Shown: positions 24,331 to 35,780, counted from the stretch's first letter. The stretch: 64,000 nt of DNA from Symsagittifera roscoffensis (GCF_963678635.1 NC_087070.1:33497955-33561954); one strand, 5' to 3'. Numbers and translations: made by a program. The notes: generated from the letters alone by a model not told the origin.

Positions 24331-25124
24331 GGAACTTATTAAGGGCTTGAATCTCCCAAATAAGTAATACTATACGCAAAAGCAATTGCAAAAATAAATG
24401 AACAAAAGTTGTTTGCCTTAAAATTAAAAAAATATTGCTGATATAAGTAACAAAAGAATAGCGAACAAGTAGCATATCTACAAAATTTTTCATCAAGATA
24501 TATGAATTTTTTGTATGTAATCAATGAAAAAATGTTGATTTTTGAGTAGATAGTCAAGTTCTTTGATTTTGATGTAAATTAAGGAGGATAACTTAAAGTT
24601 GATGAATTTTTCGAAGAAAATCTCTAGAAATTTGATTCCAAACCGAATCAAGCAGGAATTTGAATTTTAAAAATCTTTAAAGAAATGAAAGAATAAAGAA
24701 CTTTGCTGGCGAGTTTTTACAAAATTGGGTATTGGGTAGGGGATAAAAAGGATTTTGATATATTATCATACGACTTTTTTGATTAATTCCAAATTCTCGA
24801 GAATAAACAAAAAAATTTTCCTTGTGAGGTGTAATTCAGTCGTAAGTTTGAAGCTTTGATACGCAATAAGTGGATCAAAGTAAACTTTTTGATTGAGTAA
24901 GTTTCTCCGAAGAGACCTTTACTTAGTCGGAGAACCCTATTTGGACAACATAAACGTTCAAAAACATGTGTAAAAAGTAAGATTCAACATCTATTTCATC
25001 AATAAGAAAATCAATTGGAATTTTGTTTTACTTGTAAAGTAACTGGAAGAAGCTCAAATGTTTTTTTAGACATTTTTCAAATAATGATTAAGTTTTTTTT
25101 AAATAATAAATAGCTCACTTTTAG
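24331..25124. other. Core interval without a clear gene
   Basis: AT-rich, collinear with 5480-5880 in its left part. The open frames at 24260-24557 on the minus strand are low complexity. No gene is supported. Confidence 0.4.
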
Positions 25125-25390
25125 AAAATGCTGGATTCTGATTAGTTGATCCAACAAAAAGTGCTACCAAAAAAATATATTCAATTCTGATTATTTGATA
25201 TCAAAGTTGTTGAAAAACCCATGAGAAGTAGAACTCAGTTTTGATTGGCTGACATAAAATTTATTGAAAATTCCATGACCATTGAAAGTCGATTCTGATT
25301 GGTTGATATCAGAAAAGATAAAAATTGCCTTGTAATTAATGCTCAATTCTGATTGGTTGATAGTAAAACTTTCGAAAACTCCATGGTTAG
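25125..25390 (+). promoter_or_regulatory. CCAAT-unit array, right-arm zinc-finger gene
   Basis: Five TCTGATTGGTTGA-like units (reverse CCAAT) near 25138, 25188, 25242, 25297 and 25350, spaced 50-55 bp. The array precedes the plus-strand zinc-finger gene and mirrors the array at 18085-18330. Confidence 0.55.
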
Positions 25391-25581
25391 ATTGGATAAA
25401 TTTTATTTCAGCTAGGCTGAAACGTAAATGTATTCTGACTTTTTTCTCTCCTTAAAAACAATTAGTTAAGAAATTTGCTTTTTTTATTCAATTTTTTTCA
25501 TTTTTCGAGGCTATTCAACTTTTCTTTTCTAAAAATTTGGAACATTCTAAATCTCCAATTTTTCTTTTTCCACTTATTGAG

Positions 25582-26096
25582 AAGCTGTCACTGGATAGAA
25601 ACGAATAAATTGCATGTCTTGAATGTGGCAGAGAATACACTCGCTTACACGCATCAGGACATCGAAATCACTGTGGCGTTTTAAAGTGTTCCAATTGTAA
25701 CGTTTATACAAACAGCAGCGTGGAACTTACTAATCATATCAAGAAGAAGCATTTTCAACATAATGTTAAATCATGTGCTCAGCAGTGTCAAAGCACACTC
25801 CAAGAGAAGGTAAAAGTGATTTTTTTTAAATAAAAAACATAGTACAAAATACTTTGAGTAAGAATTTTTTACTGAATCTGAAAAGAATATACACTAAATT
25901 TGAAAAAATTTACCGTTTTTTCATCATTATTCTTGTTTTGTCATATTCAAAGGTGCTGGTTGATGATAAAACCAGCAACAACCGAATTCAAAATGTCTTG
26001 AAACTTTCAATGGAAATCGATCCGAAAATCTTTCATCCACTGTTAAAACTCCATCGGTTGCCCGCTTGCGGGGATTTTGTTGCGATAAATTTGTAG
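25582..26096 (+). pseudogene. C2H2 zinc-finger gene, right-arm copy (broken)
   Basis: Mirror copy of 17353-17888. Exon 1 ends at a GTAAAA donor (25810) and exon 2 runs from an AG at 25952 to a TAG at 26096. The codon that is ATG in the left arm is AAG here, and a TAA at 25606-25608 lies just before the first finger. Both fingers then read through without a stop, including C-x2-C-x12-H-x4-H in the second (CSNC to HIKKKH). Exon 2 joins in phase but shifts frame against the left copy at a small indel near the LKL segment. The two arms are damaged at different sites, so an intact gene existed before or apart from this copy. Confidence 0.55.
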
Positions 26097-27369
26097 TAAA
26101 AGTGAATCACATACGCTAATGAGTGCTTAGGTATTTGTTGAAAAACTATAAAAAACTGGATATTTATAAAACATTGATTAATTGAAAGTCTTTAGCTATT
26201 AACCATTTCGAAGTTTTCCTTGCTTAGTGCTTCTAAAAGTAATCATAGAGTAGTGCGTAGCAGATATTGGGGATTGATGTAATAAGAATTATGGTTTTCT
26301 TTCGCTTTTTTTTGATTCAGAAAAGAAAATGATAACTGAACTGAAAACTGTATGTTTTGCAAACATTTGAAAATTTCAAGATAATAATATACATCATTCT
26401 CAACCAAAAATTTACTTCAAAATAGAAATTCAGAGTTGAAACAGCCACATACAGTTATCAGTTCAAGAAAACAATTTGAAGTTTTTTTAAAAAGGGTTCC
26501 TGGTATTAATTCTGCTTCGGATTAATGATTGTTTGTTGAATTGATACCTTTTCCCCTCTAAAACTCAATTTTCAAATAAAACTTTGTTCAAATTTGATTA
26601 AGTTGGAAGATAGTAGATGAAGCAGAAAGTGAGAAAAAAAAATCAAATTGAGATAGAAACTTAATTTAATTCAAATAGGAGTTTAGAGATTTTTCTAAAT
26701 ACATTTTAGCTTATATATTACATCTTGAGAAAAAATTCAAGTAAAAACGTAATGTTTGGAAATTTTTTTATCATTTGACATACTAGGTTAACTTATGTGA
26801 AACTTCAGATTTTTTGAAAATAATTTGTCGTGAAGTAAACCCAACTCCAACATATTTTGGAAGATGATACATGAAGCATAAATCAAAAATTTGCTCTCGA
26901 GATCTACATTGCATTCTTTTGGACAAAAAAATTTGATGTAGAAAGATGTTTAGAGAGAATCATATGGAGCCTGCTGAAAAAATCTAAACAAATTAATACT
27001 TTAGCAGAGCCAGATATATGATCTCTTAGTTCTATGCATTTTATCAAGAAAAAATTCAATTAGACATACAGTAAAATTTAGTTCTGTTTAGCGTCAATTT
27101 TTTTCAATTAGAAAATTACGTTGAATTATAGAGTTTTTGCTCAATAAATTTTGCAGAATTATTCAACTATTTCAATATGCACCTTAATTTCCTTTACTTA
27201 TTTGATGTTTTTGAGAACAATCTTTTAGATGTTATAAATGTTGCAGAAAAATGGAACTAAGTTCCCTTGCGTATTTCTACTTCTGAAGGTTTTGCAGATT
27301 ATAAACAATAGACCTGCTCTTCTTTTATTCTAAAGAATCAACGTAAAAGTACACCTTTATATCCCCAAA
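26097..27369. other. Right arm, no clear gene
   Basis: Collinear, inverted, with 16100-17350 of the left arm. No gene is supported. Confidence 0.4.
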
Positions 27370-27579
27370 TTAAACATGTGCTTTCAAATGCTTAAAATTG
27401 TACCGATGCTTTCTCACGTCGACATTTTTAAGAAAACTTTCGACAAAAATCAAGAACAAAAAGCGATTGCAAATTTTTTTGCAAGAAAAGTGATAGTCAA
27501 TGGTCTCAAAAATTGGGTTTTTCCTGAAATAGTTTGCTGTAGCAGCTAAAAAAAGGAACCTAAAGAAGAATATGTACAA
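27370..27579 (-). CDS. Short conserved arm ORF, right copy
   Basis: A 69-codon frame mirroring 15879-16088 with about six residue differences and no stops. It has the same hydrophobic start, a YHFSC segment and a basic tail. It lacks an ATG near the start and would need splicing. Function is unknown. Confidence 0.3.
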   Translation of the reverse strand: MYIFFFRFLFLAATANYFRKNPIFETIDYHFSCKKICNRFLFLIFVESFLKNVDVRKHRYNFKHLKAHV

Positions 27580-29074
27580 ACTAGATGGTAATAATCAGAC
27601 GTTATCAGTTCTAATTTTATCTCCGCCAACAAATTGTTCGTTCAGTTGATACTATTTTCTCCTAAATTCCTCAGTTCTGACTAAATTTTCTTACAAAGTG
27701 AGTTCAAGAGAGAAAACATGCAGTAAGCAGAAAGCAAGAATAAGATTGAGACAAAGAAAAATTCTACGGAAAACCATGAAAACCATGAAGCAACAGAGAG
27801 ATATTCATCAGTTTTGAAGAAGATTTTGTTGAATATCATACAATCTAATAAACTGTTAAGAGAAATATACCCACTTTTTAGTCAATTTTAGCAGTAAAAT
27901 GTTGAATTTTTATCATGGAACTGATACAATGTTAAAAACGCTTCAAAAATGGTAACTTTTGTACAAGTTTGTGTTATTCTTTGAGAAAAAACTGAGGAGG
28001 AGCTGGATCATGGAGTTTGATCTAGAAATTTAAATGAGTATTGCTCTTATTGTACAATTGAATTGAGATTCTTAGGTGAATTCTCCTTGAATTGAACAAA
28101 AATTCAGTTAATTACACGAATGAAAGGTTAAGAATGGAAAACTTTGGATAGATTTGATTAGTTTTTACTTTCTCGAAAATGACTACTAATTATCTTATTT
28201 TCCCGAGAAATCGGAAGTATTAATATCGATTCTGTCAATATGAGCTTTATGTGTTCAATGCCTTGTATAACCCGCTTTTCAGCTAAAATTAGGTTTAATT
28301 TTTTTTGTGTTTCATTATTTTGAGAGAAAATTGTGAAAAAATCTATATTTCTATGCAAAGTTTTGAATCAGTGTCTCAACATGATGCTAATTGAAATACA
28401 ATTTGAGCTTAATTTTAAACTGTAAACATATTCATATATTTTTTAAATGGATCAAAAGCAACAAAATACTTGCCAAAACTTTGAGATTTTTGCATTTTTT
28501 TCCAAAAATTTAAAATTTGTTCCAAAAACTTTGAAATTTTTTAATTTTTTTCCAAAAATTTGACTTTTTTTCGAAGTTTTAGTAGGTTTTGGCATAATTT
28601 CAGGTAGATAGAAAATAAGATTACTCAATAAAATAGATCGAATTACAACAAATCTTATAGTGTTTTAAAGTTTTTATGAAAAGTTTTCAATTGTCGTGAC
28701 AAAAACTCCAGGTTTTTGCCCAAAAACTCTTACCTTTGACTTACCACGTACCAAAAAACTAAATACATAAGCTTTATTCTACAACCTACCCGTAAATAAC
28801 CAGTAATAATTAACAATTAGATAATGCGCGCCAAAATTTTTGCGAAAAACGTAGACATTTCCACACAAAAACCAAATTTTTTTTCTCGAAGTTTCGTTAG
28901 GTTTCACTATAGCTTTAGACAGTTTTCTCGTTGAATCAAACCTATAAAACAATAATCAAATCATCTAAACCGTAGAAGCTAGCTAAGAAACGCAAGTATC
29001 GACAAAATCGAGCACGAAAATTTCGGGCGCGAAAAATTTTTCTGAAACTTACCATCTTACCATCTGAAACCTGC

Positions 29075-29190
29075 TATCTTAAAATATTGGAAAACCTATT
29101 CCCTATCCTAATACATAGGAAGTCTATTCCCTATCTTAATACATAGCTTGGAGACCGGATACTCTATTCCCTATCTTAAAACATGGAAGT
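29075..29190 (-). repeat. Terminal iterons, right end
   Basis: Four copies of TTCCCTATCTTAATACAT or close variants within about 120 bp of the terminus, mirroring 12171-12290. Confidence 0.6.
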
Positions 29191-29207
29191 TTCCACCCAC
29201 CCCCCCC

Positions 29208-29828
29208 ATGCAATATAATCTTCATGAAAATAGTCTTTTTTCTTTTTATTATAGTAGAAAAGGTTGCTTAAATTGGTTACACATAATCAATTATAATGGC
29301 AACATTAATCTGGCAACATGCTTTTAAGTAGAGAAAAATCCGTTTTTTGTACAATATAACCCATTTTCTAAAACATAATCAATTTTTTGGATCCTAGATT
29401 TTTTTTTCAATTTTATGGCGATAGCAAACGTTTTTGTTTCGATTTTATGGCAGTTTTATGGCAAAAACAATAGATTTTATTGCAATTTTGAGGCAAAAGC
29501 AATAGATTTTATTGCGGTTTCATGGCAATTTCAGGGCGAAAAAAAATAAAAATAGATTTTCATGGAATTATTATGCAATATAATCTTCATGAAAACAGTC
29601 TATATTTTTTTTTATTATAATAAAAAATGTTACCTAAATTGGTTACACATAATCGATTGTAATGACAACCTTTTTATCAATATTACCTATTTTTATTCGA
29701 GAAATTTTGGTGCGGGTAGTTTATTTTACCAGGAGAGTGCTCACCTCTCATAACTTCACAAATTGGCATTGAAACTATCACGAGTGATTGTTGCTCAATG
29801 CAGAACTTTGGTGGAAAACTTTTAATGA
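29208..29828 (+). repeat. 610-bp direct repeat, right flank of large element
   Basis: Same orientation and nearly the same sequence as 11432-12040. It abuts the C-run terminus of the large element directly. The open frame 29562-29753 is a shadow of this repeat, matched by 11632-11967. Confidence 0.65.
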
Positions 29829-30041
29829 TTAGACGCTTTTAATGGAGCAATTTTTTCCTTAGTCTTTTCAACAAAAGTATCAAAAAATAAACAACAAAAC
29901 TTTAATTGGCCTCATTAAAAACAAAATGATCATTTTTTTGTCCTCATTTTGACAAGAAATTGGATGATTTAGCTCAATTTTTTGAGAAATTGGTTTGATG
30001 AGTTCCATTTTTTGTGTGAATACTCAATTGGTTCATACTTT

Positions 30042-30380
30042 TAGGGGACGGATTAGGGTTTTCTCGAGGGGGTTGGATTTTCAAAACATTTTTGGGTCGA
30101 CCAAATTGATTTTCCGAGTGCTCTTAGAAAGGCCCTGTTTTGGCCGCAGTTTTGCGCTGCATCCAAAACTTTTTAAAAATAGGCCAAAAAGTACGTTTTG
30201 AAGCACTTTTTGGGAGTCTTGACAAAAAAAAACTGTTTTAGGTGCGCGCTCCCCCTCCAAAAGTAGTATATATTCACGCCAAAGGCGCCTTTCGAAAAAA
30301 ATTAGTGTCAGCCAGCAAAACACTTGAAATAGTTCTAAAGGGGGACCATTTGGGAGTTCAGAGGGTTAAATCCCTGAAGT
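30042..30380 (+). mobile_element. Degenerate hAT-type MITE
   Basis: Collinear with the intact element at 50833-51226. It keeps AGGGGACGGATTAGGG at the left, a TTTTCTCGAGGGGG segment, GCGCGCTCCCCCTC, and CGCCAAAGGCGCC near the right. The final terminal repeat is lost after about 30380. Confidence 0.65.
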
Positions 30381-32600
30381 ATCTAGAAAATATGAAGGAA
30401 AATTTTTGACCCGCGTTTTTTTCTTTTTTGAAAAAATATTGAAGAAATGATTTTGTGTTGATATAATATTTTAGCAAAACGTATTGAAGATTCTACTTTC
30501 AAGAAAATTTGATAGTAAAGTTCATGGACAACTTGATTTTGTTCTGGTAGAATTGGATACGGATTCCAAATGGATGAAATAAGACGCGTCTCAGTAATTG
30601 AAATCCTTTCGCTGGAATATGAGTCATCTGCTTCGTCTCTTCACTGTCAGAGATCCATCTGAAGAACAAAAACACTTATAAAAATAGCCCAGGTTAGCAA
30701 TCACAGGTGAGCAAATTAAGTAGGTTAGAATATTGTATCTCCTCGGTCAAACAAAAAGGCTAAAAAAACTTTTAGGAAAATATTTGTGTTGAACTTCATC
30801 CTCTTTAAACATTGTCATTTTAACAGAAAACAACTCTAATTTCCCGTGTTGACTTTCATAGACCAAAAATTTAGTTTTTGTCTGCATAAGATAGTCCTAA
30901 AAACTGTTAAACTGCTAAAAAAAAACAATTTTCTGTAGATAAAAATAAATCGCTTGTCTCTATTTTCTTCGTCAATTATTTAGAAAAAATTTTTTAGGTC
31001 GTGTTGAACATACGTTTTCAGAAAAAAAACCAACTGTGAAAATGAACCGTTAAAAACAATATCCAGTGTTTGAAACTATTTTTTGAACAAAGGTCAAGAC
31101 TTAAGTGAAACAGTTCTACCACACATTTAAAATCAATGTTTTATTTTTCCAGAAGAATTAAGTTCCTATAATACTGCGGATTCAAATTTGCTCATGACTT
31201 TCGAATGCTGTGATTTTGAAAAAACAAATCACGCAGGACTCAGGGAACTTGTATTCTTCATATCATTTTTATCCGACTTTGAAAACATTTTAACTTGACA
31301 AAAATCAATTCTGATTTAAAATATTTGAACTAAAAAAAACTCTGAAAAGTGTCCGAAGGAAAAAATTACACTGAAAACATGTGTATTTCATTTGAAGGGA
31401 AGTTCACTTACAGCAGAAAAGCACGATTTGCATGTTAGTCGATTTTACGTTTTTCACATTTTCGAAATGATTGGCATTATGAATGGCTAAAACATTTAAT
31501 CATTCAATTTGCCAATCCAATCGTCGTGAAGAAAATTGTAGAACTGAGGAATTTAGAAATCGTTATTTTCAACTATTTGCGTCGTTGCTTTCAATTGGAG
31601 TACACATATGTTCAGTGTGTCTTTTTTCTTTGAAATTTTTTTGGGACTAAATAACTTTAACAAATCATCGGTTTTACTTTTCTGCAAAGTTAATATTCTT
31701 TAGCAGCGAGCAACAAAAATATAAAGAAACAGTAACTTAAGAACTCTTAATTTAGGAACACAAGCTATTTGAACTCTTTATTTCGTGACGTGCTTTTCAA
31801 AATTATACCAATCAGAACTTATGCGCAAACTTGAGCCAGTTTGTTTGTACATGAGGCCAAATATCAAAAAAAAAATTTTAAGTCTCTTCAATGTGAGCCT
31901 AAAATTAGAGTTTAGAGACTAAAGTTTTTCGAGGGGCAAATTATTTAAATAAATAATAAATTCGAAAAAATTATTCTGAAATTTTCGCCAGGTTCAAGTC
32001 TATCTGTGGCAATTCAAAATAGCAGTCGAACATCATCATAGTTTTGCCCTGAAAAAACTTGTTTAAAGATCTTAAAGACTGTTTAGTCCGTGTCGTATAA
32101 AACTATTTTTTCGCTGCAATAACTGCAAGAAAAGTTGCGATCACTTTAAAAGTATTTGCTTGACAATCTGCTGACACATAACTGCTCATCAATCCATTTT
32201 CATAAAATTTGACAATGGAACTTCATTTTTACAAGGAAGTTTTATTGATGAATTGTTTTAAGTAATTAATTGACGAGTTCAATTAATTAAAAATGACTTT
32301 GTTTCATTTTTGATGAGAGGTTATGCGATAGCTAGGATAGCCTTATCTGGTATTAAACACCTACGCGCTGTGGTATAATTGTTTCTTTGTAACAACTGGT
32401 ATAAATAACCAAAAATATATTCATATCGCATAATTTTCTTTCACAACTTTTTGGGCAGTCATTTTTTGAGAAAATAAGATCGAAATTAGGATAAAGTATT
32501 TGTGAGTGAATTAGTGACTGAATTGAGTGATTTTCAGAAAACTCACGTAACCACTTACGTAATATCCTCAATTAATCAGCCTAACATTAGGGGTGAAAAA
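30381..32600. other. Intergenic, nothing recognised
   Basis: About 2.2 kb of AT-rich sequence with no supportable gene, repeat array or RNA gene. It is the upstream region of the gene starting at 32861. Confidence 0.4.
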
Positions 32601-32639
32601 TTATTAAGAGTAAATACTTCTTAACCGCATTAAGTTTGC

Positions 32640-32860
32640 TCATTGTCATATAAAGCGTCTCATTACCTGTATTAACTTCAACTTCAGCCGAACAATTTGA
32701 CAAATATCCTCCTATTTTTGTCATAACTCCGGAGACAATTCCGAACCAACCAAGATTGCTTAACCAACCATTATTCCAATTTCACGCTTACTCATTGAAA
32801 AAAAACGCCAGAATTAGATTTTTCAAAAATATCCCATAAATACAAGATCAAATCAACAAA
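32640..32860 (+). promoter_or_regulatory. Possible core promoter and 5' UTR of the secreted-protein gene
   Basis: A TATA-like CATATAAAG lies near 32648 and the leader just before the ATG reads ATCAACAAA, a favourable A-rich start context. The exact transcription or trans-splice start cannot be fixed. Confidence 0.25.
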
Positions 32861-33169
32861 ATGATTCGTTTTATTTCGAATCTTCTATTTAAATTGGGAT
32901 TTTTGTCGCTAATTGGGTTTTCCGTCGGAAATCGACAAGTCCAAGCTTCTCCCAGCTCAATTTCGACACCGGATTTTTACGCCGGCCAGTATTTAGCAAA
33001 TAGGTTAGCCGAAAAATATGGCACGGCTGAAAAACCGGAAGGAGAAGAAGCGGCGGAAACAAGGGAGGGTGCTGAGAACAGGTTGAGAAGAAGTTCCGGT
33101 CGACTCGTGGGCTTGCCTTTGTGGGGCTGGGGTGAGCCGAGCCAGTTTTGGAGGCAAATCGGACGAAAG
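32861..33169 (+). CDS. Secreted, possibly neuropeptide-like precursor, exon 1
   Basis: An ATG in good context opens 103 codons ending at a strong phase-0 donor (AAG|GTAAAT at 33170). The first 29 residues form a signal peptide: basic start, a long hydrophobic stretch (LLFKLGFLSLIGFSV) and a small-residue VQA site. The mature part has an acidic Glu/Ala linker, a dibasic LRR, then GLPLWGWGEPSQFWRQIGRK, which holds Gly next to RK as in amidated peptides. Reading past the donor ends after three codons. Together with exons at 45715-45765 and 48154-48276 it predicts 160 residues. A processed peptide role is inferred; I do not recognise a named family. Base composition is GC-richer than the surroundings, as expected of coding sequence. 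Confidence 0.65.
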
Positions 33170-33181
33170 GTAAATGGCTGA

Positions 33182-34157
33182 CATTTCTGATGTCATCTAG
33201 AAAAAAAACAGTTCAAGGTTCTAACTTCTACTTTTGATATAGGACGTAAAATGTTTTTAAAAAACTTGTCAAGTAATGAACATTTACTCGTTTCTGGTAC
33301 TATGTACAATAAAACTTATCTGCCTTATTCTGTAAAATAGAACTTTAAAATAAACCCAACTATTGATAGCGATTTTCATGAAAACCATTCCAACATAGAA
33401 CATCGCTATCACGCAATTATCTTGGATTTCCGCTCTCTGCTTTCGATAGGGTGGAAGGTCAGTAAACCGAAAAAAAACTGCCCGATCAAAAAATCGAAAA
33501 CTGTGAAAAAGGTGTGCAGTAAACCGAAAATGTTTTTTTTTCAAAGGAACAAAGTTTTCAAAGTAACAAAGCTAATGATTAATTGACCCCTAAATTTTCC
33601 AGGAATTATGCGCAAAAATGCTGTTATACAGTTATACAGTTAAAAAAATAAAAATTTGCCGTCAAAGAGTGGGAAAGTATTTCAATTTGATTCATTGATG
33701 CTTTTAGTTTAAGCGTAGTTTTAAGTAATTGTTTGTTTCCGTTCATTATTTTAATTAGTTGTTTCAGTTAACCAAAATATGAAATTGCTACTACTTTTAA
33801 ATGTTTCCTATTCCGATAAATTGATATGGTATTTTACTTATACATCCACTTACTGCACGCACGCCTTACGATAGACATAGTAAATGGGATAATTTGATCA
33901 AAAAACGTTTGCTTAAAAAAATTCCGAATAAAAATTCAAAAACAGGTGACAAAATTTGAATTTTGTTTTCCTATTTTAATCTCCACATTCGCAATGCTTG
34001 CCTCAATTTACTTTCAAAAGATTTGATTTTGTTCTAATAATGATATATTCTGTCCTATTTTTCCGCTCAAAATTTTATTGGACGATTAGAGTTGAGCGTT
34101 AAGTATCCCAATTTCAATTATAGTTGCCAAATTAGCCCTAAAATTAAATATTAACAC
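33182..34157. other. Intron 1, unique part
   Basis: AT-rich intron sequence with no recognised element. Open frames such as 33284-33544 on the minus strand have no coding support. Confidence 0.4.
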
Positions 34158-34715
34158 GACTGCTCGTATCAGGGCGAAGCCCTGGATGTTCCGATTGGCT
34201 TTTAAGGTCTATGAGGCAGTGATAACATGAAAAATTTAAATGTAAAAAAAAACAATAAAAATTAAAATGAAAATTTATTTTAAAGGAGATTTTTTGTGAA
34301 AATCATCCCCCCACACGCCATATAAAGTACAAAATGATAAGTTTCGCTCCTAGTAATAAGTCGATTGTGGCAAACAAGCTGCCTTCAACCAATTTTGAAC
34401 GATTTCTAAGACTGATTAAACCTCCGCTTACGCGTTAAAGGTGCGAAATATATCGCGCTTTAATTGTCCCCAAATTGGCCAAAATTACCATCTTCAAACC
34501 CCCATAAATTAACGAAAAAAGATCACAGCTAAAACATCTTTTCAAATGTAAGCTCAGGACAACAATACCTTTTGAATGATATAAAAAAAATTGTCAAAAA
34601 AGTCTAGTTTAAAAGTCCCGAACACAAATATTCCGTTACTTTCGTTACGATTGCACAAATATTGCACAAATACCCCCCCGAGCACAAATATTCCGTTACT
34701 TTCGTGACGATTGCA
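34158..34715 (+). mobile_element. Hairpin-ended 540-bp family, copy 1
   Basis: Starts with GACTGCTCGTATCAGGGC, whose TCAGGGCGAAGCCCTGA forms a 7-bp stem with a 3-base loop. It contains the family's central CGCTTACGCGTTAA and a tail with GAGCACAAATATTCCGTTAC, which is duplicated here (34618 and 34680). The tail hairpin is degraded. Confidence 0.6.
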
Positions 34716-34998
34716 AACAAAAATTCGCAATAATTGCAACAATTGGTCAAGGCTATAATATTTTTTCAACTTGCGGCCCTGAGTATCAATATTTTCTTGT
34801 ATTTATGAAAGTTTTCCTAGTGAAAAAGTAAAATAGGTTTGAAGAAAAAACACCAATCAAAAAATTCCGCAATTTTTGTCAAAATTCTGATCAAAAAATT
34901 CTTACTTCGAAAAATTAAATATGTTTGAAGGAAAAATCACCAGTCACGAAATTCCACAAATTTTGGAAATTTTAATTCACTTAACTTTTTCGATGCTT

Positions 34999-35218
34999 CA
35001 TTACGAGGCCAAAATCTGCACTAGATATGCGCACAATATTGTGTCTGTTCGTTCCCAAACTCCAGAAACGAACGTTCCGACAAAATTTTACCATGTTTAA
35101 ATACTTGTCTCTGGAATTTGGGTAAAGTTTTGTGGGAACGTTCAAATAAAACAAAGGAAGCGTCCTCGTTGCGGAACTCGCTTACAAATCACAACATGCA
35201 CAGTTTGGCCTCGTAATG
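34999..35218. repeat. 220-bp foldback element
   Basis: The ends are inverted: CATTACGAGGCCAAA at 34999 and TTTGGCCTCGTAATG ending at 35218. A second inverted pair lies inside (GAACGTTCCGACAAAATTT against AAAGTTTTGTGGGAACGTTC). The same end motif occurs alone at about 57013. Confidence 0.6.
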
Positions 35219-35780
35219 TTAAGCTGTTTTTTTTTATGTCAATTTAAACTTTCAAATAGCGCAAAAGGGAGGGCAGAGTGTGGAAACCAACCAACACTTA
35301 AATTATATTCAAAAGTTTTGTTGGCGTAGTTGTATACTAACTTAGAGAGAGTGAGCGCGCGCCTAAAATAAAAACTCTGGTCAAACTATACCAAAAAATG
35401 CACAAATCAATCAAAATGTGAACAACTTTTTCGGTGTTTAAGGAGAGCTCCGAGAGACTCTTTAACGGACAATGCGACAGCTTGCAACAAAAGATAACTC
35501 GCAAAAATAGACGAATCACAAAAAATATGAAAAGCTACAAGTCGCGAAGTTTGAAAATTAATTTAAATTGCTGCATTGGAAAGTAGCAACCGCTTGTTCC
35601 GCTGCACTGACGTTAGGCACAAGTGGTATAATTCGCGTAAATTAGTAGTTTCCGCTCAGCCTAATTTTTTTGTTAGACAATTAAAGAATAAGAAAGAGTT
35701 GTTTGTCTATTTGTGCGATGTGTCTTTTACTGCGAGTTGCTACGCCTTTTTTACTATCCTAGAAAAGCTGCTGAACATTT

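Larger units (their letters stand above)
12155..29207. mobile_element. 17-kb element with multi-kilobase inverted arms
   Basis: The two ends are reverse complements: a G-run plus TGGGTGGA at 12155 on the left, and TCCACCCA plus a C-run ending at 29207 on the right. Inverted identity continues inward to about 18270 on the left and 25200 on the right, leaving a core of about 6.9 kb. Each arm has terminal iterons, a short conserved ORF and a zinc-finger gene. The core has three small PC4-like genes and unassigned frames. No transposase, integrase, polymerase or reverse transcriptase is recognised, so how it moves is unknown. Divergence between arms and broken genes suggest this copy is not active. 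Confidence 0.65.
25200..29207 (-). repeat. Right inverted arm
   Basis: Reverse complement of the left arm. It carries one copy only of the 2-kb segment that is doubled on the left. It contains the CCAAT units, the zinc-finger gene, the short minus-strand ORF and the terminal iterons. Confidence 0.7.

Noticed and set aside
12155-29207. Polinton/Maverick assignment for the large element
   Set aside because: Size and inverted ends fit loosely, but no DNA polymerase B, retroviral-type integrase, ATPase, protease or capsid frame is visible.
11432-29828. 610-bp direct repeats as LTRs of a retrotransposon
   Set aside because: No gag, protease, reverse transcriptase or integrase lies between them, they have no TG...CA ends, and the interval is filled by an inverted-arm element.
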